Source of the DNA: Rhodococcus sp. ARC_M5
Lineage (GTDB): Bacteria > Actinomycetota > Actinomycetes > Mycobacteriales > Mycobacteriaceae
Length of the DNA: 64,000 bases
Reading direction: 5' to 3'
Assembly (NCBI RefSeq): GCF_022810405.1
Contig: NZ_JALGQE010000003.1
Location: forward strand, 343,952-407,951
Both the position numbers and the translations under genes were made by a program. Positions 1-10,348 of the stretch are shown here, in pieces. The first letter of the stretch is position 1; each line of letters begins with the position of its first letter. The notes under the pieces are model-generated. The model worked only from the letters and a program-made list of their open reading frames with translations. It ran no database searches and was not told the DNA's origin.

Positions 1-13
1 AAGTAGAGCTGAC

Positions 14-42
14 GGTTGGGCGTGCACGCAGCGCGCCCAACC
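14..42 (-). terminator. Stem-loop downstream of chorismate mutase
   Basis: A perfect 9-bp stem (14-22 with 34-42, GGTTGGGCG/CGCCCAACC) lies just past the aroQ stop on the minus strand. There is no clear T-run, so this is a probable GC-rich actinobacterial terminator. Confidence 0.5.
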
Positions 43-51
43 GGAGGTCGA

Positions 52-342
52 TCAGTGGCCGAGGCGACCGCGGCCGAGGCGGAGCAGGAGCATGGCCAGC
101 GTGTGGCCTTCCTGTCCGAGGCTGCTGAAACGCTCGAGAACCTTCATCTCACGGCTGTGGACCAGACGCGGTCCGCCGGAGGCCATGCGGGTGCGTCCGA
201 TGATCTGCGAGACCTCGGAGCGACGTCGCACTGCGGCGAGGATCTCGGCGTCGAGGCGATCGATTTCCTGGCGCAGGTCGTTGATCTCGGCTTCGCTGGT
301 GGGCACTGCGGTCTCTGATTCGATCTTCGTCGTCATGGCCAT
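52..342 (-). CDS. aroQ: Chorismate mutase, AroQ type II (intracellular MtCM-like)
   Basis: Converts chorismate to prephenate in the cytoplasm for Phe/Tyr synthesis. The 96-aa product is a single AroQ-fold domain: an EIDRLDAEIL helix, then RRRSEV, a GGPRLVHSREMKV turn and a C-terminal RLGRGRLGH tail. That tail matches the M. tuberculosis Rv0948c enzyme, which is known to be weak alone and activated by DAHP synthase. I chose the ATG at 342 because an AGGAGA ribosome site sits a few bases before it. An upstream in-frame GTG at 387 has no such site. It is divergent from uvrD, as in M. tuberculosis. Confidence 0.9.
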   Translation of the reverse strand: MAMTTKIESETAVPTSEAEINDLRQEIDRLDAEILAAVRRRSEVSQIIGRTRMASGGPRLVHSREMKVLERFSSLGQEGHTLAMLLLRLGRGRLGH

Positions 343-639
343 CGTCTCTCCTCGGGTCACATCTTGGATCGCTGCGTCGTCCGTCACCGTTACGCCTTTC
401 GTATTCGGAGCTGCATCGCCTGTTGGTTCGGTGCCCGTCTGGAACCAGGGGCGGTGCGTCTATCGACAGGCTCCTGCGCGCACGACCGAACAACGGCGAA
501 CCCGATGCAGGCGATGACGTACGGTTTTTTCGATCACCGATCCAGTGTGCCATGGGTCAACCGTCCTGAAAAGTCGTCGGTTCGGCCGACGACCACGCGA
601 TGTGGGTTTGTCGGTACGCGCCGGTAACCTGACCGGACG

Positions 640-3108
640 ATGAACACATTCCTCCAAGGCCTCGAGTCTCGAAAGAACACCTCGTCCGACGCACTGCTGG
701 AAGGCCTCAATCCTCAGCAGCGCGAGGCCGTCGTGCATACCGGATCTCCGCTGCTCATCGTGGCCGGAGCCGGGTCGGGCAAGACGGCGGTGCTGACGCG
801 ACGCATCGCGTATCTGCTGGCCGAGCGAGGAGTGTCACCCGGCCAGGTTCTGGCCATCACGTTCACCAACAAGGCCGCTGCCGAAATGCGCGAGCGAGTC
901 GCCGGACTCGTCGGACCGCGCGCGAACGCGATGTGGGTCTCGACCTTCCACTCGAGTTGCGTGCGCATTCTGCGCGCTCAGTCGGCCCTGCTCCCAGGTC
1001 TGAACTCGAATTTCTCCATCTACGACGCGGACGATTCTCGGCGACTGCTGACGATGATCTCCAAGGACCTGCAGATCGACACCAAGAAGTTCTCGGCGCG
1101 GCTGCTCTCGACCGCGATCTCGAACCTGAAGAACGAGTTGATCGGCCCCGACAAGGCCGTGGAGGACGCCGACGGCGACCCCGCCGAGCTGCCGCGACTC
1201 GTGGCCAAGGTCTACGGCATCTACCAGCAGAGGTTGCGCGCGGCCAATGCCATGGACTTCGACGACCTGATCGGCGAGACGGTCGGCATCCTGCAGGCGT
1301 TCCCACAGGTGGCGCAGTACTACCGACGTCGGTTCCGGCACGTTCTGGTCGACGAGTATCAGGACACCAACCACGCCCAGTACATGCTGGTCCGCGAACT
1401 GGTCGGCACCCCCGACGCGGACGGCGCATTGGAGGGCACCGTCGCGCCGGGCGAGCTGTGTGTGGTGGGCGACGCCGACCAGTCGATCTATGCATTCCGT
1501 GGCGCAACGATCCGCAACATCGAGGAGTTCGAGCGCGACTATCCCGATGCGCGCACCATCCTGCTCGAGCAGAACTATCGGTCGACCCAGAACATCCTGT
1601 CGGCCGCCAATTCCGTGATCTCGCGCAACACCGGCCGGCGTGAGAAGAAGCTGTGGACCGACACCGGCGAGGGCGAGTTGATCGTCGGCTATGTCGCGGA
1701 CAACGAGCACGACGAGGCGTCGTTCGTGGCCTCGGAGATCGACCGACTCGTCGACGGTGGAGACGTGCGTTTCGACGAGGTGGCCGTCTTCTACCGAACC
1801 AACAATTCCTCGCGTGCACTCGAAGAGATCTTCATCCGGCTCGGTCTGCCGTACAAGGTCGTCGGCGGCGTCCGCTTCTACGAGCGCAAGGAAGTACGAG
1901 ACCTCGTCGCGTACCTACGCGTGCTGTCCAACGAGGACGACACCGTCAGCATGCGACGTATTCTCAACACTCCACGCCGCGGCATCGGTGACCGTGCCGA
2001 GGCCTGCGTCGCGGTGCACGCCGAACAGCGCGGCATCAGCTTCTCGCAAGCCTTGCACGACGCCTCCGCGGGCAAGGTGGCGTTGTTGAACTCGCGCCAG
2101 CAGAAGTTGATCGCCCAGTTCATGGAGTTGCTCGACGAACTCCGTGCCGTGCTCACCGCGACCGACGGGGACGGCAACGACATCGCAGACATCGGCGATG
2201 TCGTCGAAGCCGTACTCGACCGCACCGGCTACCGAGCCGAGCTCGAGGCCAGCAGCGACCCGCAGGACGGCGCGCGCCTCGACAACCTCAACGAACTCGT
2301 CAGCGTTGCACGGGAATTCACGTCCGAAGCACGCAACCAAGCCGCAGTGGCGGAAGAGGCGCTCGAGACCGGTGACGACGAGGACGACGGCGGCGTCGAC
2401 GGGTTGGCCGAGCCGGGTTCGCTCGCGGCGTTCCTCGAACGAGTGTCTCTGGTGGCCGACACGGATCAGATTCCCGATTCGGGTACCGGCGTCGTCACGC
2501 TGATGACGCTGCACACCGCCAAGGGGCTCGAATTTCCGGTCGTCTTCGTGACGGGTTGGGAGGACGGCCAGTTCCCACACATGCGGGCACTCGGCGATCC
2601 CAACGAACTGTCCGAGGAACGACGTCTGGCGTACGTGGGCATCACCCGTGCGCGGCAGCGGCTGTATCTCACGCGCGCGATCATGCGCTCGGCCTGGGGT
2701 CAGCCGATTGCGAACCCGGAATCGCGCTTCCTGCAGGAAGTTCCGCAGCACTTGATCGACTGGCGGCGTGAGGATCCCGGCACCGGTGGCGGCCGAGCGA
2801 TCGGTGGTGGCAGATCCGGCAGCTACGGCTCCAACAGTTACGGCTCGGGCGGCGGTTACGGCTCGAACAGTTACGGCGGATCCTCGAATCGAGGTCAGAG
2901 CTCGTCGCCGAGTTTCGGGGCCGCCAAGGGGCGCAACTCCAACCTCGTTCTGGCCGTGGGCGATCGAGTCAGTCACGACAAGTACGGCCTGGGTACGGTG
3001 CTGGAATCGACCGGAGCAGGCGTCAAGGCCATGGTGTTGATCGACTTCGGTTCGGCGGGCCGCGTCAAGATGATGCTCATCGGCGGCGTCCCGATGACAA
3101 AGCTGTAA
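640..3108 (+). CDS. uvrD1: ATP-dependent DNA helicase UvrD1/PcrA
   Basis: Superfamily 1A 3'-5' DNA helicase for nucleotide excision repair and replication-transcription conflicts; the mycobacterial homologue works with Ku. The 822-aa protein starts its motor with a Q-motif (GLNPQQREAV), then Walker A (AGAGSGKTAVLTRR, about residue 41), motif II (LVDEYQDTNHAQY), motif III (GDADQSIYAFRGA), motif IV (LEQNYRST), motif V (TLHTAKGLEF) and motif VI (RRLAYVGITRAR). After the motor comes a Gly/Ser/Tyr-rich linker (about residues 715-765) and a Tudor-like C-terminal domain (GDRVSHDKYGLGTV) as in PcrA/UvrD1. Divergent from aroQ. Confidence 0.96.
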   Translation: MNTFLQGLESRKNTSSDALLEGLNPQQREAVVHTGSPLLIVAGAGSGKTAVLTRRIAYLLAERGVSPGQVLAITFTNKAAAEMRERVAGLVGPRANAMWVSTFHSSCVRILRAQSALLPGLNSNFSIYDADDSRRLLTMISKDLQIDTKKFSARLLSTAISNLKNELIGPDKAVEDADGDPAELPRLVAKVYGIYQQRLRAANAMDFDDLIGETVGILQAFPQVAQYYRRRFRHVLVDEYQDTNHAQYMLVRELVGTPDADGALEGTVAPGELCVVGDADQSIYAFRGATIRNIEEFERDYPDARTILLEQNYRSTQNILSAANSVISRNTGRREKKLWTDTGEGELIVGYVADNEHDEASFVASEIDRLVDGGDVRFDEVAVFYRTNNSSRALEEIFIRLGLPYKVVGGVRFYERKEVRDLVAYLRVLSNEDDTVSMRRILNTPRRGIGDRAEACVAVHAEQRGISFSQALHDASAGKVALLNSRQQKLIAQFMELLDELRAVLTATDGDGNDIADIGDVVEAVLDRTGYRAELEASSDPQDGARLDNLNELVSVAREFTSEARNQAAVAEEALETGDDEDDGGVDGLAEPGSLAAFLERVSLVADTDQIPDSGTGVVTLMTLHTAKGLEFPVVFVTGWEDGQFPHMRALGDPNELSEERRLAYVGITRARQRLYLTRAIMRSAWGQPIANPESRFLQEVPQHLIDWRREDPGTGGGRAIGGGRSGSYGSNSYGSGGGYGSNSYGGSSNRGQSSSPSFGAAKGRNSNLVLAVGDRVSHDKYGLGTVLESTGAGVKAMVLIDFGSAGRVKMMLIGGVPMTKL

Positions 3109-3125
3109 GGACTCCGAGAACGCGA

Positions 3126-3156
3126 AAGCCGGGCCCTGCGAAAGCGGGGTCCGGCT
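3126..3156. terminator. Bidirectional stem-loop between uvrD1 and the M23 peptidase gene
   Basis: Arms AAGCCGGGCCCTGC and GCGGGGTCCGGCTT pair over 14 positions with two G-T wobbles around a short GAAA-type loop, between two convergent genes. It can serve both strands. Confidence 0.7.
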
Positions 3157-3177
3157 TGTTGTGCGGTGGAGGAGAAC

Positions 3178-4212
3178 TCAGTCCATCTCGGGTCCGAGGG
3201 AGATCCCTCGGGAGGCGAGCCAGGGGAGCGGGTCGATCTTGAGCTCGCCCGGAAGGTGAACCTCGAAGTGCAGGTGCGGGCCCGTGGAGAAGCCGCGGTT
3301 GCCCATGGTTGCGATCTGATCGCCCGCCATGACGTTCTGACCGACAGTGACGGTCGAGGTGTCGATGTGGCCGTAGACGGTGATCGTGCCGTCGGCATGC
3401 TGCACGCGAACCCACATGCCGAAGCCCGCGGCCGGACCGGAGTCGATCACCTTGCCGTCGGCGACGGCGTAGATCGGAGTTCCGATTGCATTGGCAACGT
3501 CGACGCCTGCGTGGAGTACGCCCCAACGGGTGCCGAAGTTGGAGGTGTAGGTGCCCTGCGCCGGAAGCGCGAACAGTGGCCGGCGAGCGGCGGCTTCACG
3601 GGCAGCCCGCTCTTCGCTGAAGCGTTGGCCCTTGGCGAGCAGGTCGTTGAACTGGCTCAGGTCCACCGGTGCGGCGATGCTGAGGATCTGCGGTGCCTCC
3701 GACGGCGCTGCGCTGGACGAGTCGGCTGCCGGTTCGGTGGTCTGCGGAGTCGTCGTGGGCGGGACCACCGCTGCGGCGGGTGCCTCGCCTGCCGCGAGTG
3801 CGTACTCGGAGGTGGCAACCGCGGTGGGCGAGTCGTCGTTGACGACGGCCTGGCCGGCAGCGACGACTGCACCTGCGGCTACCGCGAGAACTGCTGCTCG
3901 GCCCTTGAGCGCGGTGGGGGGAAGAGGAATGCGGTGTGCGCCGCCGCGACGGGCCACGGGGGTGGCGTCAGCAAAAGTGGCGAACGTGGTGACGACGGTC
4001 GGTGACTCGTCGGCTGCGACCTGCGAGGTCCGGGCGAAATCGGCCTCGGTGTACTGGTACGGCGAGTAGGCGTACGCGTCGTAGGCATCGGTCTCGAACG
4101 CGGGCTCTGCGGCAGCGTCGGCGATGGGCTCGTAGCTGTAGACCGTGGTCGCGTCTTCGGCCGAAGGTCGAGAGAACCGGCTTGAGGTGAAGGACGCACG
4201 GTGTTGCTGCAA
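3178..4212 (-). CDS. M23 family metallopeptidase (LytM-like peptidoglycan endopeptidase)
   Basis: Predicted exported or membrane-anchored peptidoglycan endopeptidase of 344 aa. The N-terminal about 100 residues are Tyr/Asp/Ala-rich. A hydrophobic stretch (AAVLAVAAGAVVAAGQAVV, about residues 110-130) could be an anchor or internal signal, followed by a Pro/Thr/Ala linker. The C-terminal M23 domain shows GTYTSNFGTRWGVLHAGVDVA (zinc H and D), GKVIDSG, and the HLHFEVHLPG motif with the catalytic and zinc histidines. All M23 catalytic motifs are present, so it should be active. Position matches M. tuberculosis Rv0950c. Confidence 0.9.
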   Translation of the reverse strand: MQQHRASFTSSRFSRPSAEDATTVYSYEPIADAAAEPAFETDAYDAYAYSPYQYTEADFARTSQVAADESPTVVTTFATFADATPVARRGGAHRIPLPPTALKGRAAVLAVAAGAVVAAGQAVVNDDSPTAVATSEYALAAGEAPAAAVVPPTTTPQTTEPAADSSSAAPSEAPQILSIAAPVDLSQFNDLLAKGQRFSEERAAREAAARRPLFALPAQGTYTSNFGTRWGVLHAGVDVANAIGTPIYAVADGKVIDSGPAAGFGMWVRVQHADGTITVYGHIDTSTVTVGQNVMAGDQIATMGNRGFSTGPHLHFEVHLPGELKIDPLPWLASRGISLGPEMD

Positions 4213-4443
4213 GACCTACTACCTCCGTTGTCCGTGACCTGGCTGTTACTGAAAGACTCGGCAGACGGTAACGAAATGATTGCGGGGCGCGCAAGTTAAC
4301 AGCCCAAACCGGCGGCATATGTGAGATGGCTCACAAGGCGACCAGCGGTTATCTCGTGACGAGCCACATCCGTGATCGGACACGGGAACCCGTCGACGGC
4401 ACACGGCGACAGTAACGGTTCTTGCACCGATCGAGCCGATACC

Positions 4444-6318
4444 GTGATCCGAGTGCCGACTCCCACCTTCGACGATTCGTCCGCCCGAGGCTCCGAGCGA
4501 GCGGAGCCACAACGCATCCGGGCCCAGGACGGAGAGTTCGGTCGGCGCGACGACCCGTCGCCGACCTCGCGCGTGGCAACAGCAGTCGTACTGGCTCTGA
4601 TCGCTGCGGTTGCCGTGGTGGTGGCACAGCTGATCGGTGTCGTCCGCAGCGCCGACGGTTCGCCGGTGGGTGACGGGGCCACGATCGCCGCGATCCTGGC
4701 CGGGGCCGTTCCCGTTGTCGTCGTCATCGGCGCTACGGTGGGCGTGGCCGGCAAACGTGTCGAGTTCGCTGCAGCGCTGCTGGCCGGGTACGGCGCGGTG
4801 GCACTCGGACTCGCATTCCTCGATGTGGCCCTGCTGGCGGATCCCATCGATGCGAATCGGCTCGAGCTCTTCCGCCCGCTGAGCGCTGCGATGCTCGACG
4901 CCACCCCCGGTACCTACGTTCTCCTCTTCGGTCACGCTGTGTCGGTTCTGGCGGGTGTTGCGGGGTGGTCTGCGGTGCATCGCGCCGGTCTCGGTGACGG
5001 GTACGGCCACTCGGTGTATTCCGAGCACGTGGGGCGCGCTGCTGCGGGGCGTGTCGGTCCGTTGCTCGCGGCATCGATCGGCGCGTCCGGTGTGCTGGCG
5101 GCGGTGGCGGCATTCGCGTCCCTGTACCGCTCGGACGATCCGGTGGTGATCGTGACGGCGGTGGTGGAAATGCCGGTGTTCGTCGCGGTGGGATCAGCAG
5201 TGGTCGGGATCGCGGCGCTGGTGGTGGCCGCATCTGCGTTGGCCTCGCTGTCGCCGATCGTGGCCTCGGGTGCGTCCGTCGGTGCCGGGCTCGGGGTGCT
5301 CGCGTTCGCCGGGGTCGGTCTGCTGGCGGGACTCGGTACCGGAGCCCGAGTGGATGCCGGCGTCGGTGCATACCTGGGAACGGTCGCTGGGCTCGGGCTG
5401 CTGATCTGTGGCGCGGTGCTGGCACCCGTCGCCGCGGCGCGTGACCGTCGAGCACTGGAGAGGGCGCAGCAGCGCGAGACGGGTGTGCGAGATGCCCGCG
5501 GTGTCGCCGGTCCAGGAACGACGCGATGGCACGCAGCAGCCGGGAGTGCAGGCGTCGCGTCGGGCGTGCTGTTCGTTCTCGGATCGCTGTTGCCGATTCT
5601 GGGGACCGACTCGGGCATTGCCGTGCCGCAGATCCTGGCCACCCGCGTGGTGTTGGTCGCGGGGTTCGTGATGATTCTGGGTTCGGTGCCGCTGCTGTTC
5701 TCCGAGTTCGCCTCGACGGCGAGGCCGTTCGTGTCGATGTTCTGGCTCGGCGCGGTCTCGGCTGCGGCCGGAGTGTTGCAGTCGGTGGTGCTCGCCGAGG
5801 ACGTGGACGGGGTGAGTACCGGTATCGGAGCCCTGGCGATCATCGCGGGCGTCGTCGCTGCCGTGGCCACCGGAGTGTTGGCGCTGTTCGCCGGATCGGC
5901 CGAACGCGACGACGTCGACACCTCGGCCGACGCCGGGTTCGACGTTCCGGTTCTGGGCGCGGCTCTGTTCGGCGGGGTTCTGCTCGCCATCGGACTCGCC
6001 CTGCCCTTGTACCGAGGCAGCGATCTGACCGCCGCGACCGTCACCGAATTTCCGTGGGGTTGGGACACCTGGGGTCAGATGCTGCTCGCCGTCGGAGTCG
6101 TGGTCGCCGCCGTCGTCGCGGCGCGTGCTCGGCCCGTTCGCGGCAGCGTTCTGCTCGGCGGGTCGGTCGTCGCGGGGATCGTCTACGTGGCGTCGTGGCC
6201 GCTGACGTCTGCGCGTGCCACCGATCCGGAAATGGGCCCCGGCGTCGTGCCCTCGGTGGTCGGAATCGTCGTTCTCGCTGTCGCGGCGGCACTTTCGGCC
6301 CGCCGCGCCGATCGGTGA
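4444..6318 (+). CDS. Large multi-pass membrane protein, function unknown
   Basis: About 624 aa from the GTG at 4444; an upstream ATG at 4372 stays in frame but adds a polar stretch unlike the rest. After a polar N-terminus of about 45 residues come many Val/Ala/Gly-rich hydrophobic segments, roughly 14-16 candidate helices. They are separated by short loops plus one polar Arg/Glu loop near residue 345 (ARDRRALERAQQRE). I recognise no catalytic motif or named family. It lies between the divergent M23 peptidase and sucC. It could be an envelope protein specific to mycolic-acid bacteria. Confidence 0.7.
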   Translation: MIRVPTPTFDDSSARGSERAEPQRIRAQDGEFGRRDDPSPTSRVATAVVLALIAAVAVVVAQLIGVVRSADGSPVGDGATIAAILAGAVPVVVVIGATVGVAGKRVEFAAALLAGYGAVALGLAFLDVALLADPIDANRLELFRPLSAAMLDATPGTYVLLFGHAVSVLAGVAGWSAVHRAGLGDGYGHSVYSEHVGRAAAGRVGPLLAASIGASGVLAAVAAFASLYRSDDPVVIVTAVVEMPVFVAVGSAVVGIAALVVAASALASLSPIVASGASVGAGLGVLAFAGVGLLAGLGTGARVDAGVGAYLGTVAGLGLLICGAVLAPVAAARDRRALERAQQRETGVRDARGVAGPGTTRWHAAAGSAGVASGVLFVLGSLLPILGTDSGIAVPQILATRVVLVAGFVMILGSVPLLFSEFASTARPFVSMFWLGAVSAAAGVLQSVVLAEDVDGVSTGIGALAIIAGVVAAVATGVLALFAGSAERDDVDTSADAGFDVPVLGAALFGGVLLAIGLALPLYRGSDLTAATVTEFPWGWDTWGQMLLAVGVVVAAVVAARARPVRGSVLLGGSVVAGIVYVASWPLTSARATDPEMGPGVVPSVVGIVVLAVAAALSARRADR

Positions 6319-6464
6319 CCGCCGTTTCATCGAGCCGGTAGCGGTGAGATAGGCCACATAGCATCCATGCGCCCGATGCGCTGTCGGGGCACCTGGATAA
6401 AGTCCATGCTCAGACCCGCTCACACCCCTGGAGCGGGCGTCAACGTAGACGAGACGGTGAGCTG

Positions 6465-7628
6465 ATGGATCTCTTCGAATACCAGGCGAAGGAATTGTTC
6501 GCCAAGCATGGCGTACCCACCTCCGCCGGTCGTGTCACCGACACGGTCGCCGGAGCAACACAGATTGCCGAAGAAATCGGCAAGCCAGTAATGGTCAAGG
6601 CACAGGTCAAGGTCGGCGGCCGCGGCAAGGCCGGTGGCGTCAAGTACTCCAAGGACGTCGCAGCAGCCACCGAGAACGCAGAAGCGATTCTCGGACTCGA
6701 CATCAAGGGCCATGTCGTCAAGAAGCTTCTCGTTGCAGAAGCCTCCGACATCGCCGAGGAGTACTACATCTCCTTCCTGCTCGACCGCACCAACCGCACC
6801 TACCTCGCCATGTGTTCGGTCGAGGGTGGCGTCGAAATCGAGGTGACTGCGGAGGAGAACCCCGACGCACTCGCACGTATCCCGGTCGACGCCGTCAAGG
6901 GCGTCGATCTTGCTTTCGCTCGTGAAATCGCCGAAAAGGGCAAGCTTCCCGCCGAGGTGCTCGACGCCGCTGCGGTGACCATCCAGAAGCTGTGGGAGGT
7001 CTTCATCAACGAAGACGCTCTCCTGGTCGAGGTCAACCCGCTGGTTCGCACCCCGGACGATCAGATCCTCGCCCTCGACGGCAAGGTCACGCTCGACGCC
7101 AACGCAGACTTCCGCCAGGCCGGCCACGCCGAGTTCGAGGACAAGGACGCAGCCGATCCCCTCGAGGCCAAGGCGAAGGAGAACGACCTCAACTACGTCA
7201 AGCTCGACGGACAGGTCGGCATCATCGGAAACGGTGCCGGACTGGTCATGTCGACCCTCGACGTCGTCGCATACGCAGGCGAGGCACACGGCGGCGTCAA
7301 GCCGGCCAACTTCCTCGACATCGGCGGCGGCGCGTCGGCCGAGGTCATGGCCGCAGGCCTCGACGTCATCCTCGGTGACGAGCAGGTCAAGAGCGTGTTC
7401 GTCAACGTCTTCGGCGGTATCACCGCGTGTGACGCAGTCGCCAACGGCATCGTCGGCGCGCTGAAGAAGCTGGGCGACGACGCCAACAAGCCGCTGGTCG
7501 TCCGTCTCGACGGCAACAAGGTCGAAGAGGGCCGCAAGATTCTCGCCGACGCCGCGCACCCGCTGGTGACGCTCGCCGGAACCATGGACGAGGGCGCCGA
7601 CAAGGCCGCCGAGCTGGCAGCGAAGTAG
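6465..7628 (+). CDS. sucC: ADP-forming succinate-CoA ligase subunit beta
   Basis: TCA-cycle enzyme interconverting succinyl-CoA and succinate with nucleotide triphosphate formation; this is the nucleotide-binding subunit. The 387-aa protein begins [18 protein letters not shown] and has the ATP-grasp lysine region ([19 protein letters not shown]), the metal-binding EVNPLV segment, and the C-terminal [12 protein letters not shown] and FVNVFGGIT motifs of the CoA-ligase domain. Length is normal for the family. sucD follows after 8 nt, so the pair is an operon. Confidence 0.97.
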   Translation: MDLFEYQAKELFAKHGVPTSAGRVTDTVAGATQIAEEIGKPVMVKAQVKVGGRGKAGGVKYSKDVAAATENAEAILGLDIKGHVVKKLLVAEASDIAEEYYISFLLDRTNRTYLAMCSVEGGVEIEVTAEENPDALARIPVDAVKGVDLAFAREIAEKGKLPAEVLDAAAVTIQKLWEVFINEDALLVEVNPLVRTPDDQILALDGKVTLDANADFRQAGHAEFEDKDAADPLEAKAKENDLNYVKLDGQVGIIGNGAGLVMSTLDVVAYAGEAHGGVKPANFLDIGGGASAEVMAAGLDVILGDEQVKSVFVNVFGGITACDAVANGIVGALKKLGDDANKPLVVRLDGNKVEEGRKILADAAHPLVTLAGTMDEGADKAAELAAK

Positions 7629-7636
7629 AGGAAACC

Positions 7637-8548
7637 ATGTCAATCTTTCTGAACAAGGACAACAAGGTCATCGTCCAGGGCATCACCGGCGGCGAAGGCA
7701 CCAAGCACACCGCCCTGATGCTCAAGGCCGGCACCCAGGTCGTCGGTGGCGTCAACGCACGCAAGGCCGGCACCACGGTCAAGCACGTCGACGCACAGGG
7801 CAACGACATCGAACTCCCGGTCTTCGCTTCGGTTTCCGAGGCCATGGAGAAGACCGGAGCCGACGTGTCCATCGCGTTCGTGCCGCCGGCATTCTCCAAG
7901 GACGCCATCGTCGAAGCGATCGACGCGGAGATCCCGCTGCTCGTCGTCATCACCGAGGGCATCCCCGTGCAGGACTCCGCATACGCGTGGGCCTACAACG
8001 TGGAGAAGGGCAAGAAGACCCGCATCATCGGACCGAACTGCCCCGGAATCATCACTCCCGGTGAAGCATTGGTCGGCATCACGCCCGCCAACATCTCGGG
8101 AACCGGCCCCATCGGCCTGGTCTCCAAGAGCGGCACGCTGACCTACCAGATGATGTTCGAGCTCCGCGACTTCGGGTTCTCGACGGCCATCGGCATCGGC
8201 GGCGACCCCGTCATCGGAACCACCCACATCGACGCCATCGAGGCATTCGAAGCGGACCCCGAGACCAAGGTCATCGTCATGATCGGTGAGATCGGTGGCG
8301 ACGCCGAAGAGCGTGCAGCCGACTACATCAAGGCCAACGTGACCAAGCCGGTCGTCGGCTACGTCGCAGGCTTCACCGCTCCCGAGGGCAAGACCATGGG
8401 CCACGCAGGCGCCATCGTCTCCGGCTCGCTGGGAACGGCGCAGGCGAAGAAGGACGCACTAGAGGCCGCAGGCGTCAAGGTCGGCAAGACGCCGTCCGAG
8501 ACCGCTGCCCTCGCGCGCGAAATCCTGGAATCGTTGTCCGTCAAGTAG
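7637..8548 (+). CDS. sucD: Succinate-CoA ligase subunit alpha
   Basis: CoA-binding, phosphohistidine-bearing subunit partnered with SucC in the TCA cycle. The 303-aa protein shows the Rossmann CoA-binding start ([15 protein letters not shown]), the [13 protein letters not shown] loop, SKSGTLTYQ, and the active-site histidine in [10 protein letters not shown] near residue 255. It starts 8 nt after sucC behind AGAGGAAACC and ends at a strong terminator. Confidence 0.97.
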   Translation: MSIFLNKDNKVIVQGITGGEGTKHTALMLKAGTQVVGGVNARKAGTTVKHVDAQGNDIELPVFASVSEAMEKTGADVSIAFVPPAFSKDAIVEAIDAEIPLLVVITEGIPVQDSAYAWAYNVEKGKKTRIIGPNCPGIITPGEALVGITPANISGTGPIGLVSKSGTLTYQMMFELRDFGFSTAIGIGGDPVIGTTHIDAIEAFEADPETKVIVMIGEIGGDAEERAADYIKANVTKPVVGYVAGFTAPEGKTMGHAGAIVSGSLGTAQAKKDALEAAGVKVGKTPSETAALAREILESLSVK

Positions 8549-8565
8549 GACTCGCTTCTGTGAAA

Positions 8566-8591
8566 GCCCGCCACCGATTTCGGTGGCGGGC
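8566..8591 (+). terminator. Rho-independent terminator of sucCD
   Basis: Perfect 12-bp GC stem (GCCCGCCACCGA / TCGGTGGCGGGC) with a 2-nt loop, followed by CTTTTCG, 18 nt after the sucD stop. Confidence 0.9.
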
Positions 8592-8675
8592 CTTTTCGTG
8601 CGCCCCGGTCCGCGTCAATGGACCACTGCATGCGTCTGGGCGGTGCAATGTCACATTCACGCGAAGGGGTCTAGA

Positions 8676-9026
8676 TTGATCCGCGTGCACAAGATCTTCA
8701 CCACCGCCTTCAGCTCGGTCTATCCGCACTATGTGAACAAGGCCGAACGCAAAGGTCGGACCAAAGCCGAGGTCGACGAGATCATTCGATGGCTCACCGG
8801 TTTCGACCAATCGGACCTCGACCGCCATCTCCAGGCCGAAGCGACGTTCGACGACTTCTTCGCGGCAGCGAACCTCAACTCGAACGCGGAGCTGATCACC
8901 GGAGTCGTCTGCGGCATACGCGTCGAGAACGTCGAAGACCCCTTGATGCAGAAGATCCGCTACCTGGACAAGCTGATCGACGAACTCGCCAAGGGCAAGA
9001 AGATGGAGAAGATCTTGCGTGGCTGA
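8676..9026 (+). CDS. DUF2200 family protein
   Basis: Small conserved protein (116 aa) of the DUF2200 family, function unknown. Family features are the N-terminal [22 protein letters not shown] segment, [21 protein letters not shown] and the closing [17 protein letters not shown] chose the TTG at 8676 because GAAGGGG lies 7 nt upstream; a GTG at 8685 is the alternative. Longer in-frame upstream sequence would run through the sucD terminator and is not credible. Confidence 0.85.
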   Translation: MIRVHKIFTTAFSSVYPHYVNKAERKGRTKAEVDEIIRWLTGFDQSDLDRHLQAEATFDDFFAAANLNSNAELITGVVCGIRVENVEDPLMQKIRYLDKLIDELAKGKKMEKILRG

Positions 9027-9101
9027 CCCCGACACGGGGTATTGAAATCATGCTGAATCGAAGTGTGGTCATCGAATCGTTGTCGGACTTCACTTGGCGT
9101 C

Positions 9102-10325
9102 ATGACAACCACCGAGAATCGTGCACTCACCAAAACCTGGTCCGACGCCCCCACCACTGCTGCCGGATGGATTTCCCGCGCGGGTGAGGTAGCTCAACTC
9201 CTCGCTGTCGATGCCGTCGCCCGCGACAAGGGCAATGCCGCGCCGCATGACGAGGTTCAGCTCCTCAAGGACGCCGGGCTCGTCACCCTGCTCGGTCCCA
9301 TCGAACACGGCGGCGCGGGCCAGGATTGGCCCACCGCGTACCAGGTCATTCGAGCCGTCTCGAAGGCCGACGGCTCGATCGGCCAGCTGCTCGGGTACCA
9401 CCTACTGTGGTTCTGGGCCGCACGCCTGGTGGGCACCCCCGAGCAGATCGAGGCCGTCGAGGCCGACGCCACGAAGAACAAGTGGTTCTTCGGCGGAGCC
9501 GTCAACCCCCGAGACAACGACGTCACCGTCACCGACGAGGGCGACACCATCGTGTTCGACGGTTCCAAGACCTTCTCCACCGGCAGCCGAGTCTCCGACG
9601 TCACCGTGCTCGAGGGAGCCCTCGAAGGCAGCACCGATCACGTCTTCGCGATCGTGCCGTCGAACATCGAAGGACTGTCGTTCCACGACGACTGGGACAA
9701 CATCGGCCAGCGGCAGACCGAGAGTGGCAGCGTCACCATCGACAAGGTTCGCGTCGACTGGGCCAGTGCAGCGGGGTTCGTGAACAAAGCTTTTCAGCCG
9801 CGCGTCTACAACACCCTCAACGTACCGACCATTCAGCTGGTGTTCGTCAACTTCTACCTCGGAATCGCGAGGGGTGCACTCGAGGAAGCGGCGTCGTACA
9901 CCAAGAACAAGACCCGTGCGTGGCTACACAGCACGGTGGACAAGGCCGTCGACGAGCCGTACATCATCGACATCTACGGCGACCTGACGTCCAAGCTGTG
10001 GGCCGTGGAAGCTCTCGCCGACGCAGTGGCGTTGGAAGGAAAGAAGATTCACGACAACGCCTGGAACGTCACCGCCGAGGAGCGCGGCGATCACGAGGTG
10101 CGAGTGGCTGCAGTCAAGGCACGCGCCACGGAGGTGTCGCTCGAGATCACCGGGGCGGTGTTCGAGGCGCTCGGCGCACGAGCGACAGCCAGTAAGTACG
10201 GCTTCGACCGCTTCTGGCGCAACGTACGTACGCACACCCTGCACGATCCGGTCGCGTACAAGCGACGTGAGGTCGGGCGCTGGGTTCTCACGGGCGAACT
10301 GCCCGAGCCGACCTGGTATTCATAG
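9102..10325 (+). CDS. Acyl-CoA-dehydrogenase-fold flavin monooxygenase (DszC/SfnB/MsuC-like)
   Basis: Probable FMNH2-dependent monooxygenase acting on organosulfur compounds (407 aa). The fold is that of acyl-CoA dehydrogenases, but the residues resemble the DszC/sulfur-acquisition branch: GLVTLLGPIEHGGAGQDWP, SIGQLLGYH, FSTGSRVSD and the C-terminal FWRNVRTHTLHDPVAYKRREVGRW, where THTLHDP is characteristic of DszC-type enzymes. It starts at the ATG at 9102. sfnG follows 23 nt later, so the two probably cooperate in obtaining sulfur from sulfones or sulfonates. The exact substrate cannot be read from sequence. Confidence 0.83.
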   Translation: MTTTENRALTKTWSDAPTTAAGWISRAGEVAQLLAVDAVARDKGNAAPHDEVQLLKDAGLVTLLGPIEHGGAGQDWPTAYQVIRAVSKADGSIGQLLGYHLLWFWAARLVGTPEQIEAVEADATKNKWFFGGAVNPRDNDVTVTDEGDTIVFDGSKTFSTGSRVSDVTVLEGALEGSTDHVFAIVPSNIEGLSFHDDWDNIGQRQTESGSVTIDKVRVDWASAAGFVNKAFQPRVYNTLNVPTIQLVFVNFYLGIARGALEEAASYTKNKTRAWLHSTVDKAVDEPYIIDIYGDLTSKLWAVEALADAVALEGKKIHDNAWNVTAEERGDHEVRVAAVKARATEVSLEITGAVFEALGARATASKYGFDRFWRNVRTHTLHDPVAYKRREVGRWVLTGELPEPTWYS

Positions 10326-10348
10326 AACGCACTGGTAGGAGAACACGA

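Noticed and set aside
4213..4443. Possible ydaO-type c-di-AMP riboswitch before the M23 peptidase
   Set aside because: Such leaders occur before actinobacterial wall hydrolases, but the conserved ydaO blocks could not be found in either orientation.
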